A stretch of 22,094 nt of DNA from JBOHCT01 sp050699055. GTDB taxonomy: Bacteria; Actinomycetota; Actinomycetes; Streptosporangiales; JBOHCT01. A model generated the notes under the pieces. That model searched no databases, had not been told where the DNA came from, and saw nothing but the letters and a program-made list of their open reading frames with translations. This document shows, one piece after another, positions 14,194 through 22,094 of the stretch. The stretch spans positions 1 to 22,094 of the forward strand of contig JBOHCT010000046.1 of assembly GCA_050699055.1 (NCBI GenBank), in the 5' to 3' direction. Numbering within the stretch: the stretch's first letter is position 1; each line of letters begins with the position of its first letter. The translations under genes were made by a program, and so were the position numbers.

Positions 14194-15527
14194 GGAGTCT
14201 CCTTCCGCGTACGCGCGAGTGCGCGATCGAAGGCCGCGACTGCGCCGTCCAGCTCCTCCCGTGTGACAGTGAGCGCGGGACGGATGCGGACCGACCGCTC
14301 GCCGCACGGCAGGCACAGCAGGCGCTCCTCATCGCGCAGCCTACGCAGCAGCTCGCCGCGTGTCGCGGTGTCGGGGAGGTCGAACGCGCACATCAGGCCG
14401 CGGCCGCGCGCGTTGCTCACGAGCCCTGGATGACGCGCCTCGAGCGCACGCCAGTGGGGCAGGAACCACCCGCCAAGCTGGGCAGCGCGGGGGACCAGCC
14501 GGTCGCGCTCGATGATCTCGAGGATCCGCCGGGAACGCACCATGTCGGCGAGCCCGCCGCCCCAGGTGGAGTTGACGCGGCCGCCCACCTGGAACACGTT
14601 GTCCGGTACCTCGTCGACCCTGCGGCCCGCCATGACGCCGCCGACCTGTACCTTCTTCGCGAACGCCACGACGTCGGGCTCGAGCCCCATCTGCTGGTAC
14701 GCCCACGTCGACCCGGTCAGGCCGACGCCGGTCTGCACCTCGTCGAGGACGAACAGGGCGTCGTGCTCGCGACACAGCCGTTGCATGGCTTGAAGGAACT
14801 CGGGACGCATGTGGTTGTCTCCGCCCTCGGCCTGGATCGGCTCGGCGATGAAGCACGCGATGTCGTGCCGGTACTCGCGGAAGGCGGCCGCTGCCTGCGC
14901 GAGGGCCCGCCGCTCCGCCGCCTCGACCTCGTCCAGGTGGTCTTCGAGCGGGAACGTGATCGCGGGAACCTCGACGCGGGGCCAGTCGAACTGCGCGTAG
15001 CGCGCGGTCTTGACCGGGTCTGTGTTGGTCAGCGACATCGTGTACCCGGAGCGGCCGTGGAAGGCGCGGGTGAGGTGGAGCACCTTGGTACCGAGCTCCG
15101 GGGAGCGGCCGCGGGCCTCGTTGTGCCGGCTCTTCCAGTCGAACGCGCACTTCAGCGCGTTCTCGACGGCAAGCGCCCCGCCCTCGACGAAGAAGAGGTC
15201 CGGCAGCGCCGGATCGCCGAGCACGCGGGCGAAGGTCTCGACGAACTCCGCGTAGTGCGTGGTGTAGACGTCGGAGTTCGACGGCTTGTTCGACGCCGAC
15301 TGTCCCAGGAGGCGTACGAAGGCGTCGTCGTCCACCACCCCCGGCGGGTTGGTACCGAGCGGCGCCGAGGCGAAGAACGTGTACAGGTCGAGGTACTCTT
15401 CGCCGGTTCGCGCGTCGACCATCCAGGAGCCGTGGCTCTTGTCCAGGTCGAGAACGAGCGGGAAGCCGTCGGCGAGCATGTGGCGGCGGAGTCGCTCGTG
15501 CACCTCGCGCGGCGGTACGCCGGACAT
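14190..15527 (-). CDS. lat: L-lysine 6-transaminase
   Basis: PLP enzyme that moves the epsilon-amino group of lysine to 2-oxoglutarate. It feeds lysine catabolism and, in cephamycin producers, beta-lactam synthesis. ATG 15527 has AAGGAG 10 bases upstream; the longer frame to 15647 is not coding-like. Diagnostic segments: LDLYTFFASAPLGTNPP near residue 45-62, FFVEGGALAVENALKCAFDWKSRHN near 110-135, HLTRAFHGRSGYTMSLTNTDP near 150-170, AEPIQAEGGDNH near 230, VLDEVQTGVGLTG near 260, and AFAKKVQVGGVMAGRRVDEVPDNVF near 288-312 with the PLP lysine at 291 or 292. The 445 residues are full length. It is followed by the coupled aldehyde dehydrogenase, and no other beta-lactam gene is in view, so a catabolic role is more likely. 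Confidence 0.92.
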   Translation of the reverse strand: MSGVPPREVHERLRRHMLADGFPLVLDLDKSHGSWMVDARTGEEYLDLYTFFASAPLGTNPPGVVDDDAFVRLLGQSASNKPSNSDVYTTHYAEFVETFARVLGDPALPDLFFVEGGALAVENALKCAFDWKSRHNEARGRSPELGTKVLHLTRAFHGRSGYTMSLTNTDPVKTARYAQFDWPRVEVPAITFPLEDHLDEVEAAERRALAQAAAAFREYRHDIACFIAEPIQAEGGDNHMRPEFLQAMQRLCREHDALFVLDEVQTGVGLTGSTWAYQQMGLEPDVVAFAKKVQVGGVMAGRRVDEVPDNVFQVGGRVNSTWGGGLADMVRSRRILEIIERDRLVPRAAQLGGWFLPHWRALEARHPGLVSNARGRGLMCAFDLPDTATRGELLRRLRDEERLLCLPCGERSVRIRPALTVTREELDGAVAAFDRALARTRKETP

Positions 15528-15641
15528 CGGTTCACGCTCCTTCGCTTGACGAACATCGTTGTCCACCTCCGACGATAGACGAAAGGGCGTCCGGTTCCGA
15601 AAGCCAGAGACAGAAGATCCTTCTCCAGCTAGACTCCGTCG

Positions 15642-15670
15642 TGTCAATCGTTATCGATAACGTTTTATAA
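15642..15670 (+). promoter_or_regulatory. Predicted lacI promoter overlapping the lat/lacI intergenic region
   Basis: TGTCAA (15642-15647) and TTATAA (15665-15670) are 17 bases apart, 20 bases before the ATG at 15691. The -35 bases read on the other strand as a perfect TTGACA, pointing toward lat, but I see no convincing -10 at the right distance for that direction. The LacI-type palindrome lies inside the spacer, so a bound repressor would block RNA polymerase on this promoter. Confidence 0.5.
15649..15662. promoter_or_regulatory. LacI-family operator palindrome
   Basis: CGTTATCGATAACG is a perfect 14-bp palindrome with a central CG, the form bound by LacI/GalR dimers (the central CpG is where the minor-groove hinge helix intercalates). 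AA and TT two and three bases outside it extend the symmetry. It is AT-rich in an otherwise GC-rich window. It most likely binds the LacI regulator encoded 28 bases downstream and controls that gene and the coupled GH3 gene, perhaps lat too. Confidence 0.7.
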
Positions 15671-15690
15671 GTTAAGCTCGTCTGGTGCGA

Positions 15691-16710
15691 ATGAGCTCCC
15701 GCGTCACCATCCGCGACGTCGCCGCGCGGGCCGGTGTGTCGGTCGCCACGGTCTCCAAGGTCATCAACCAGCGCTATGGCGTCGCGGTTGATACCTACGC
15801 TCGAGTACAGGAGGCGATCGAGGAGCTCGGGTACGAGGCCAGCCTCGTCGCACAGAGCCTGCGCAACCATCGCACCAACGTGCTCGGGGTCCTGGTGGCG
15901 GACCTCGAGCCGTTCAGTACCGAGCTGCTCAGGGGAGCCGCCGACGCGACCCGCGGTAGCGGCTTCGACCTCGTCGTATATTCCGCCTGCGGCAGGGCGA
16001 GCGACCAGGTGGGCTGGGAACGTCGCTACCTGTCCCGGCTCAGCGGCACGCTGGTCGACGGGGCGGTGCTGGTCACCCCAACGGTCGTGGACGTTAACTA
16101 TGGCGCGCCGATCGTCGCTGTTGACCCGCACACGGGCCCGTCCGACCTGCCGACGGTGGACTCGGACAACCTGCACGGCGCTCGGCTGGCGGTTGACCAC
16201 CTGGTGGGGCTCGGGCACCGCCGGATCGCCATGATCACCGGTCGGCCGGACCTGCAGTCAGCACAGCTACGCGAAAGGGGCTATCGCCAGGCACTGACCG
16301 CGGCCGGCCTGTCCGCGGAGGAGGACTTGGTCCAGGTCGGCGGTTACGAGCTGGCGGGGTCGTCGGATTCGGCCCGCCGGCTGCTGACGTCACCAGACCC
16401 GCCCACGGCCATCTTCGCGGCCAACGATGTGTCGGCCATCGCGACGATCGAGGTCGCCGCCGCGCTCGGTCTTGGCGTACCCGACGGCGTGTCGGTCGTT
16501 GGTTTCGACAACATACCGGAGTCCGCCCTGTGCTCGCCGCCCCTGACCACGGTGGAGCAGCCCATTCGCACCATGGGCCGGCGGGCTGTCGAGTTGTTGA
16601 TCCAGCTCGTCCGCGGCGAGCCCCTCGAGGCCACCCGCAGTACCCTGGCGACCCGACTCGTCGTGCGCCAGTCCACAGGGCCCTCTCACTCTAAGGAACG
16701 GATCACGTGA
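15691..16710 (+). CDS. LacI-family transcriptional regulator
   Basis: A 339-residue LacI/GalR repressor. The N-terminal headpiece TIRDVAARAGVSVATVSKVIN (residues about 6-26) is the helix-turn-helix, with the hinge helix NHRTNVLGVLV near 60-70. A periplasmic-binding-protein-like sensor domain follows, including DSDNLHGARLAVDHLVGLGHRRIAMITG near 150-175, AIFAANDVSAIATIEVAAALGLGVPDGVSVVGFDN near 235-270, and LTTVEQPIRTMGRRAVELLIQL near 285-305. ATG 15691 is preferred over GTG 15685, because the conserved TIRDVA follows after six residues. Its last codons overlap the GH3 start (GTGA), so the two are one unit and the inducer is probably a product of the glycosidase, such as cellobiose, xylobiose or a related disaccharide. 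It likely acts at the palindrome in its own promoter. Confidence 0.93.
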   Translation: MSSRVTIRDVAARAGVSVATVSKVINQRYGVAVDTYARVQEAIEELGYEASLVAQSLRNHRTNVLGVLVADLEPFSTELLRGAADATRGSGFDLVVYSACGRASDQVGWERRYLSRLSGTLVDGAVLVTPTVVDVNYGAPIVAVDPHTGPSDLPTVDSDNLHGARLAVDHLVGLGHRRIAMITGRPDLQSAQLRERGYRQALTAAGLSAEEDLVQVGGYELAGSSDSARRLLTSPDPPTAIFAANDVSAIATIEVAAALGLGVPDGVSVVGFDNIPESALCSPPLTTVEQPIRTMGRRAVELLIQLVRGEPLEATRSTLATRLVVRQSTGPSHSKERIT

Positions 16711-19049
16711 CATTCGAGAGCACCGCCTCGGCCGAAATCTGGCGCGATCCCGCGGTGGCGCCGGCCGAGCGGGCGGCCGATCTGGTCGCCCGCATGACCA
16801 CGAGGGAGAAGGTCGCCCAACTGTACGGCGTGTGGGTCGGCATGGACGCGGCGGGCGGCGACGTCGCGCCGCACCAGCATGACTTCGCAGCGGCGCCGGC
16901 CGACTGGGAGGAGCTGGTCCGCGACGGCCTCGGCCAGCTCACTCGAGCCTTCGGCACGGCGCCGGTCGACCCGGCGATCGGCTCTCGAGGTGTTGCACGC
17001 AGCCAGCGGCAGGTCATGGCTTCGAGCCGGTTCGGGGTTCCCGCAGTGGTGCACGAGGAGTGCCTGACCGGCCTGGCGGCCTGGCAGGCGACCGTGTACC
17101 CATCGCCGCTGTGCTGGGGGGCGAGCTTCGACCCGGAGCTCGTCGAGCGAATGGGTGCCCGGATCGGGGACACCATGCGACGGCTGGGCGTGCACCAAGG
17201 ACTCGCACCGGTGCTGGACGTAGCGCGCGACCTGCGCTGGGGGAGGATCGAGGAGACGATCGGCGAGGACCCGTACCTGGTCGGCTCGATCGGCGCGGCG
17301 TACGTGCGCGGGCTCGAATCCGCTGGTGTGGTGGCGACACTCAAGCACTTCGTCGGGTACTCGACGTCGCGTGGTGGGCGCAACCTGGCGCCGGTCTCGA
17401 TCGGCTCGCGCGAGCTCGCCGACGTGCTGCTTCCGCCGTTCGAGATGGCGCTGCACGCGGGCGCCCGATCCGTGATGAGCGCCTACGTCGACCTTGACGG
17501 TGTGCCGGTCGCGGCTGACTCGTCGCTGCTCACCGACCTGCTGCGCGGCACGTACGGTTTCACCGGCACGGTCGTCGCGGACTATTTCGCGGTGTCCTTC
17601 CTGCAGAGACTGCACGGCGTCGCCGGCACGCCGGGCGAGGCGGCCGCGGCCGCGTTGAACGCCGGTATCGACGTGGAGCTGCCGACCGTCGACTGCTACG
17701 GCGCTCCGCTGCTCGCCGGCATCGAGTCAGGCGCGGTCGACATCGCCTTGGTCGACCGCGCCGTGGAGCGGGTCCTGCGACAGAAGTGCGAGCTGGGCCT
17801 GCTGGACCCCGACTGGTCACCAGAATCCGCCTCGCCCGACGGTGAGGGGTTCGACCTGGACGACCCTGAGTCACGCGAGCTGGCCCGCGACATGGCGTGC
17901 CGCTCGATCGTCCTGCTCCGCAACGAGGGGGCGCTTCCGCTCGCCCCGGGCCGCCGGATCGCCGTCGTCGGACCCCAGGCGCACGATGGCGCGGCGATGC
18001 TCGGGTGCTACTCGTTCCCTGTGCACGTCGGGGTGCGCCACCCGGACGTCGCCATGGGTGTGGACGTGCCGACGCTGCTGGACGTCCTTCGCGCCGACCC
18101 CGCTGGCTACGACGTGTCGTACGCTCAGGGGACCCCTGTGCTGGGTGGCGACGACGAGGGGATCGCCGAGGCGGCGCGAGTGGCGGGGGAGGCGGAGGTG
18201 TGCGTCGCCGTGCTTGGCGACCGCGCGGGCCTCTTCGGCCAGGGCACGTCCGGTGAGGGATGCGATACGAGCGATATGCGGCTGCCCGGCCGGCAGGAGG
18301 AACTGCTCGAGGCGGTGGTCGCCACCGGTACCCCGGTCGTCCTCGTGCTGCTCGTGGGACGGCCTTGCGAACTGTCCCGGCAGATCGACCGGATCCCCGC
18401 CGCCGTATGTGGTTTCTTCCCCGGCGAGGAGGGGGCGGTAGCGCTCGCCGACGTCGTCTCCGGGCGGGTCAACCCGTCCGGACGGCTACCGGTCAGCTTT
18501 CCCGCTGCCGGCGCGAACCAGCCGGCCACCTACCTGGCGCCGCGCCTGGCGCAGCGCAGCGACGTCAGCAGCGTCGACCCGACCCCGCTCTTCTCTTTCG
18601 GCCACGGGTTGTCGTACGCGCGGCCCACGTGGCTCGGCGTCACCCGGCGTTCCGCGGAGGAATGGCCGACCGACGGCGCGTGCGAGATCGCGGTCACGCT
18701 CCGGGGAGACGCGGACATCCCGACCGCCGAGGTCGTACAGGTGTACCTGCACGATCCGGTGGCGGAGGTGGTCCGGCCTGTGCACCAGCTCATCGCGGCG
18801 CCGCGCGTGACGTTGGCGCCTCGCGAGACCCGCACCGTCGTGATCGGCCTGCATGCCGACCTCACGGCCTACACCGGGCGTGCCGGGCGGCGGCAGGTCG
18901 AGCCCGGCGACGTCCAGCTGTATGTCGGCGCGTCCAGCGCCGACGTCCGGGGGTGCCTGCCGCTCACGCTGAGCGGCCCGCGCCGCGAGGTCGGCTTCGA
19001 CCGGGTACTCCATCCAGAGATCACGCTGCTGCCCGGCACCAGACCCTAG
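16707..19049 (+). CDS. GH3-family beta-glycosidase (beta-glucosidase or beta-xylosidase)
   Basis: A 780-residue glycoside hydrolase family 3 enzyme. The N-terminal domain has REKVAQLYGVWVGMDAAG, the RWGRIEETIGEDPYLVGSIGAAYVRGLESAGVVATLKHFVGY segment (KHF near 213-217) and the nucleophile Asp292 in FTGTVVADYFAV. The C-terminal alpha/beta sandwich runs from about 390 (DMACRSIVLLRNEGALPLAP), with the GFFPGEEGAVALADVVSGRVNPSGRLPVSFP signature near 570-595, and a fibronectin III-like domain follows from about 660 to the end. There is no signal peptide, so it acts in the cytoplasm on imported oligosaccharides. It starts at GTG 16707 overlapping the lacI stop, with AAGGA 10 to 14 bases upstream. No sugar transporter is nearby. 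Substrate unresolved; the exo-acting xylosidase/glucosidase choice cannot be made from sequence alone. Confidence 0.92.
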   Translation: MTFESTASAEIWRDPAVAPAERAADLVARMTTREKVAQLYGVWVGMDAAGGDVAPHQHDFAAAPADWEELVRDGLGQLTRAFGTAPVDPAIGSRGVARSQRQVMASSRFGVPAVVHEECLTGLAAWQATVYPSPLCWGASFDPELVERMGARIGDTMRRLGVHQGLAPVLDVARDLRWGRIEETIGEDPYLVGSIGAAYVRGLESAGVVATLKHFVGYSTSRGGRNLAPVSIGSRELADVLLPPFEMALHAGARSVMSAYVDLDGVPVAADSSLLTDLLRGTYGFTGTVVADYFAVSFLQRLHGVAGTPGEAAAAALNAGIDVELPTVDCYGAPLLAGIESGAVDIALVDRAVERVLRQKCELGLLDPDWSPESASPDGEGFDLDDPESRELARDMACRSIVLLRNEGALPLAPGRRIAVVGPQAHDGAAMLGCYSFPVHVGVRHPDVAMGVDVPTLLDVLRADPAGYDVSYAQGTPVLGGDDEGIAEAARVAGEAEVCVAVLGDRAGLFGQGTSGEGCDTSDMRLPGRQEELLEAVVATGTPVVLVLLVGRPCELSRQIDRIPAAVCGFFPGEEGAVALADVVSGRVNPSGRLPVSFPAAGANQPATYLAPRLAQRSDVSSVDPTPLFSFGHGLSYARPTWLGVTRRSAEEWPTDGACEIAVTLRGDADIPTAEVVQVYLHDPVAEVVRPVHQLIAAPRVTLAPRETRTVVIGLHADLTAYTGRAGRRQVEPGDVQLYVGASSADVRGCLPLTLSGPRREVGFDRVLHPEITLLPGTRP

Positions 19050-19139
19050 CCCGAGTTTCCGGTGATCATGGGTTTCCGGCTGCTGGCCGCGATGTGAGCT
19101 GACGCGGTTTTCCTGGTGACACACCGGTTCTGGTGCTTG

Positions 19140-20830
19140 ACGGCGTCTCTGGTCTAGCCCATGACCTAAATTTGTGGCGAGCCTGTACAAGAAGATCATC
19201 AGCGGCCGGCCGTACTGGTACGTGCGCGAGATGGGCTGGGTGGACGGCAGGCCGAAGATGATCTCCGAGCGGTACGTGGGTACCGCGGCCGAGGTGGAGG
19301 CGCTGCTGGATGCCCGCGAGGAGCGGATGCTGCCCGAGCGGACCCGGCACCTGGACTTCGGGGCGGTGGCCGCGGCGTGGGGGCTGCTGGTCGATCTCGG
19401 CGTGGCCGCCGTCATCGACGAGGAGGCCGGGCCCGGGCCGCCGGGGCTGCCGCTGTCGCCGGGCACCTATCTCGCGCTGGCGGTGCTGAACCGGGTCGTG
19501 GATCCCTGCCCCAAGCGGGGGTTCGCGGACTGGTGGCGCACCACGGCGGCGGACCGGTTCACCAAGATCGGCGTGTCGGCGTTGGATCACCGCAGGTTCT
19601 GGGATGCATTCCACGCGGTGCCGCTGGACGCGCTCGCGCGGATCGAGGAGAAGCTGGCGCTGGCGGCGTGTGCCCGGTTTGGGCTGGACACCAGCTCGGT
19701 GGCCCTGGACATGACGAACTTCGCGACCTTCATCGATACCGGCAACGGCAAGGCGCCGATCGCGCAGCGGGGCAAGGCCAAGCAGAAGCGATCGGATCTG
19801 CGGCTGGTCGGGCCTGGTCGTCACCCGCGACGGCGGGATCCCGCTGCTGAGTCACGCCTACCCCGGCAACAAGCCGGACGTCACCCAGTTCCCGGAGATG
19901 ATCGAGACCCTGGCCGCCCGGCACGCCGCCCTGGCCGCCGCAGCCGGGCAGGGCGGCACCGAGATGACCGTCGTCTTTGACGCCGGGCAGAACTCCGAAG
20001 CCAACTTCGCGCTGCTGGCGGGCACGAACCTGCACTACGTGGGGTCGGTGCCGGCCAGTGACTGCCGCGACCTGCTCGCCCTGCCCGCCGCCGTCCGCTC
20101 GGTCGTTGACGAGGGCCGGTTCGGCCAGCTGACCGCCTACGACACCCGCCGTGCCGTCTACGGCACCCGCCGTCGGGTGATCTTGACGCATTCCCCCGAA
20201 CTGCACGCCCACCAGGCCCGCGGCTTTGACGGCACCACCCTCGCCAAAGCCGGGCGGAAGCTGGATGAGCTGGCCGCCACCCTGGCGCGCGGCAAGACCC
20301 GCCGGCCCCGCGCCACGGTCGAGACCGAGATCGGGAAAATCACGCACGACCCATGGGTGCGGCGCGTCATCACCTGGCAGCTGGCCGGCGAGCAGCCCGC
20401 AGACCTGCGCCTGACCTGGGACATCGACCAGCCCGCCCGCGCAGCCCTGGAAGAAGAGATCTTCGGCAAACACGTGCTGATCACCGATCACGACGACTGG
20501 CCGGCCGCCGAGGTGATCGCCGGCTACCGGTCCCAGTCCGAAGCCGAGTTCTCCTTCCGTCAGATGAAAGACCCCCGCGTAGTGTCGTTCTCCCCGATGT
20601 TCCACTGGACCGAGCACAACATCCGCGTCCACGTCCTCACCTGCGTCCTCGCCCTGCAGACCGCCCACCTGCTCCGCCTGCAAGCCGGGCGCGCCGGGCT
20701 GCACATGTCAGTCCGCGGGCTCCTACGCCAGCTCGCCGGCATCGGCGAGACCGTCCTGATCTACCCCGCCGAACGAGGAAGACCCAAGGCACGGCGGATG
20801 CTCACCGAGACCACCGATGCCCGGCGACTG
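19140..20830 (+). mobile_element. Remnant of an IS1634-like insertion sequence
   Basis: A transposase of the IS1634/IS4-type DDE class fills most of this segment. The right end is missing: the reading frame passes directly into a uxaA gene before the usual transposase C-terminus and terminal repeat. The left end lies somewhere between 19050 and 19173; I could not find a terminal inverted repeat, because its partner is lost, and no target duplication can be seen. The 124 bases between the GH3 stop and the transposase start contain GTTTCCGG twice (about 19055 and 19070) and a small CACC/GGTG repeat, and nothing else I can name. The boundaries given are approximate. Confidence 0.75.
19174..20830 (+). 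pseudogene. Broken IS1634-family transposase
   Basis: It starts at GTG 19174 (MASLYKKIISGRPYWYVREM). DDE residues: first Asp in SVALDMTNFATF (about residue 180), second Asp in TVVFDAGQNSEANF, and the E-(6)-K in YRSQSEAEFSFRQMK near 20527-20571; the YR-x-x-S-x-x-E spacing matches the group. The frame breaks near 19812: RSDLRLVG continues only one frame over as LVVTRDGGIPLLSHAYPGN. The bases look like a 5-base loss between two GGGC copies. A second defect is the C-terminus, which after TETTDARRLQ is replaced by UxaA sequence. The second part is read as an open frame from ATG 19898. Transposition activity is very unlikely. A programmed frameshift is the alternative, but there is no slippery heptamer. 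Confidence 0.8.
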
Positions 20831-21823
20831 CAGTTCGGTGCCGACCTCGAGCTGACGTTCCGTACGTTGATCGGTACCGGCGCGAACCCGAACGTGGCGG
20901 CGGCGATCGTGATCGGCATCGAGCCGACATGGACCGACCGGGTCGCCGACGGGATCGCGGCGACCGGCAAGCCGGTGGAGCGTTTCTCGGTGGAGCGGCA
21001 CGGCGACCTGCGGACCGTGGAGGCGGCCGCCCGCGCGGCCGCCCGGCTCGTGCAGGACGCCTCGGAGGCCCGCCGGGAGCCGGTGGATCGCGACGAACTG
21101 CTGATGAGCATCAAGTGCGGGGAGTCGGACACGACGAGCGGGCTCGGCTCGTGCCCGACGACCGCACAGGTGGTGGACAGGCACGTCGCGGCGAACGGCA
21201 CGGTGTTGTTCGGGGAGACCAGCGAGCTGACCGGCGGGGAGCAGCTGATCGCCGAGCGCTGCGTGGACGACGAGGTGCGCAAGAGGTTCCAAGACCTGTA
21301 TGACAGGTATCTGGACAGGATCGAGGCCGAGGGGGCCAACCTGCTGGGCTCGCAGCCGACGCAGGGCAATATCCGCGGCGGGCTGTCGACGATCGAGGAG
21401 AAGGCGATGGGCAACATCGCCAAGACCGGCACGGCACCGGTCGTCGAGGCGTTGGGGCCCGCGGAGCCGCCGACCCGCCGGGGCCTGTGTTTCATGGACA
21501 CCTCGTCGGCGGCGGCCGAGTGCATCACGCTGATGGCCGCGGCCGGTGCGGTGGTGCACCTGTTCCCGACCGGGCAGGGCAACATCATCGGGCACCCGAT
21601 CGAGCCGGTAGTGAAGCTCACCGCCAACCCGGTGACCGCGGAGACGATGGCCGAGCACATGGACCTGGACTGTTCGGGGCTGCTGCGCCGCGACTACGAC
21701 CTGACGCGAGCCGGCGACCTGCTCGGCGACGTGGTGGACCGGACGGTGAACGGCAGGCTGACCTGCGCGGAGGTGCTGGGGCACCGGGAGTTCACGCTGA
21801 CCAAGCTGTACCCGAGCGCCTGA
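20831..21823 (+). pseudogene. UxaA-family dehydratase, 5'-truncated and fused to the transposase frame
   Basis: UxaA-family enzymes dehydrate altronate, galactarate or related sugar acids. From FGADLELTFRTLIGTGANPN onward the frame matches the central and C-terminal domains: IKCGESDTTSGLGSCPT (near 21110-21160), LFGETSELTGGEQLIAERC, PTQGNIRGGLSTIEEKAMGNIAKTG, FMDTSSAAAECITLMAAAGA, FPTGQGNIIGHPIEPVVKLTANP, and an HREFTLTKLYPS ending. The N-terminal SAF-like domain and the first part of the catalytic domain are absent. Instead the frame is continuous with the transposase remnant, making a 641-codon ORF from ATG 19898. The join lies at about 20822-20834, where CGGCGACTGCAG could belong to either parent. 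Whether a chimeric protein is made is unknown; catalytic function is doubtful without the missing part. Confidence 0.85.
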
Positions 21824-22094
21824 TGGCCCCCGGGAAACCAGCTGTGGTTGTCGCCGAGGACGTGTGGGGGGAGCCGTTCGAGGCCATGGCCGACGAGGTC
21901 GAGGCGGTCCACGATTCCGCGCTGTGGGCAGACCGGGAACGACTCCTCGCGGTCCTGTCCGGGGCCCAGGCGCTTGTGGTGCGCAACCGCACACGTGTGG
22001 ACCGTCGGCTACTCGGGGCGGCACCTGGTCTCGAGGTGGTTGCCCGTGCCGGTCGTCGCGCACCGCACGCGCCGATGGTTGGCGCTCGCGCCTC
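21823..22094 (+). CDS. D-2-hydroxyacid dehydrogenase, N-terminal part (partial)
   Basis: ATG 21823 overlaps the UxaA stop by one base (TGATG), so it was probably translated by coupling to uxaA. The first 75 residues, with VVVAEDVWGEPFEAMADEV, ALWADRERLLAVLSGAQALVVRNRTRVDRRLL and APGLEVVARAG, match the N-terminal substrate-binding domain of the phosphoglycerate dehydrogenase-like family. The expected next residues (V-G-L-D-N-I) are replaced by RRAPHAPMVGARA, and neither other frame restores them, so homology stops about 48 bases before the window edge. This could mark another rearrangement or a degenerate gene. The uxaA neighbourhood suggests a sugar-acid pathway. The gene may continue outside the window. 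Confidence 0.65.
   Translation, partial: MAPGKPAVVVAEDVWGEPFEAMADEVEAVHDSALWADRERLLAVLSGAQALVVRNRTRVDRRLLGAAPGLEVVARAGRRAPHAPMVGARA

Noticed and set aside
12637..15527. Part of a cephamycin-type beta-lactam cluster, because of lysine 6-transaminase
   Set aside because: No ACV synthetase, isopenicillin N synthase or other beta-lactam gene is in view; the coupled aldehyde dehydrogenase fits lysine catabolism.
19730..20704. Long minus-strand open frame over the transposase
   Set aside because: Composition is typical of a GC-rich antisense frame, and the plus strand carries the DDE transposase motifs.
20723..22063. 446-codon minus-strand frame over uxaA and the dehydrogenase start
   Set aside because: No domain is recognisable and it opposes clear UxaA sequence.
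1..22094. CRISPR array, tRNA or rRNA genes
   Set aside because: I saw no regularly spaced direct repeats, no cloverleaf with a T-loop consensus and no rRNA-like sequence while reading both strands; a covariance-model scan was not possible.

Overview
The window is high-GC DNA with GTG starts, purine-rich ribosome binding sites and protein families typical of filamentous actinomycetes. I would place it loosely among Streptomyces, Streptosporangiales or Thermomonosporaceae-like genomes; the exact genus cannot be read from the sequence.

Positions 1 to about 2700 look like accessory DNA. They hold the tail of an unidentified gene, two small hypothetical genes, a short GntR regulator followed by an excisionase-like DNA-binding protein (a pair often seen in actinobacterial integrative elements, here without an integrase), and a minus-strand BrnT-like toxin / ribbon-helix-helix antitoxin pair. 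The remnant of a third, frameshifted gene follows the antitoxin.

Positions 2700 to 8400 carry a complete branched-chain amino acid (HAAT/Liv) ABC transporter. It consists of a LivH permease with an added secreted beta-sandwich domain, a LivM-LivG permease-ATPase fusion, a 25-codon micro-ORF joined by ATGA overlaps on both sides, LivF, and a convergent lipoprotein solute-binding protein. A strong hairpin separates livF from the binding protein gene. Positions 8500 to 12550 are ordinary metabolism: a lipid-kinase-like gene that appears to have lost its G-T-x-N-D block through an in-frame deletion, a FadD-type acyl-CoA ligase, a class I glutamine-amidotransferase-like gamma-glutamyl hydrolase, and a YbaK-type aminoacyl-tRNA deacylase.

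Positions 12637 to 15527 form a minus-strand operon of L-lysine 6-transaminase and an aldehyde dehydrogenase. Together they should convert lysine to 2-aminoadipate. Divergent from it are a LacI-family regulator and a GH3 beta-glycosidase, translationally coupled. A perfect 14-bp palindrome lies in the shared promoter region, inside the predicted lacI promoter spacer.

The right end, from about 19050, is rearranged. An IS1634-like transposase carries a frameshift, has lost its C-terminus, and runs in frame into the C-terminal two thirds of a UxaA-family (altronate/galactarate dehydratase) gene, giving a 641-codon chimeric ORF. The start of a D-2-hydroxyacid dehydrogenase gene overlaps its stop and reaches the window edge. 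I did not find rRNA, tRNA or CRISPR sequences. The most unusual items are the transposase-UxaA chimera, the deleted lipid kinase, the LivH fusion with its neighbouring micro-ORF, and the toxin-antitoxin cluster with a decayed third gene.
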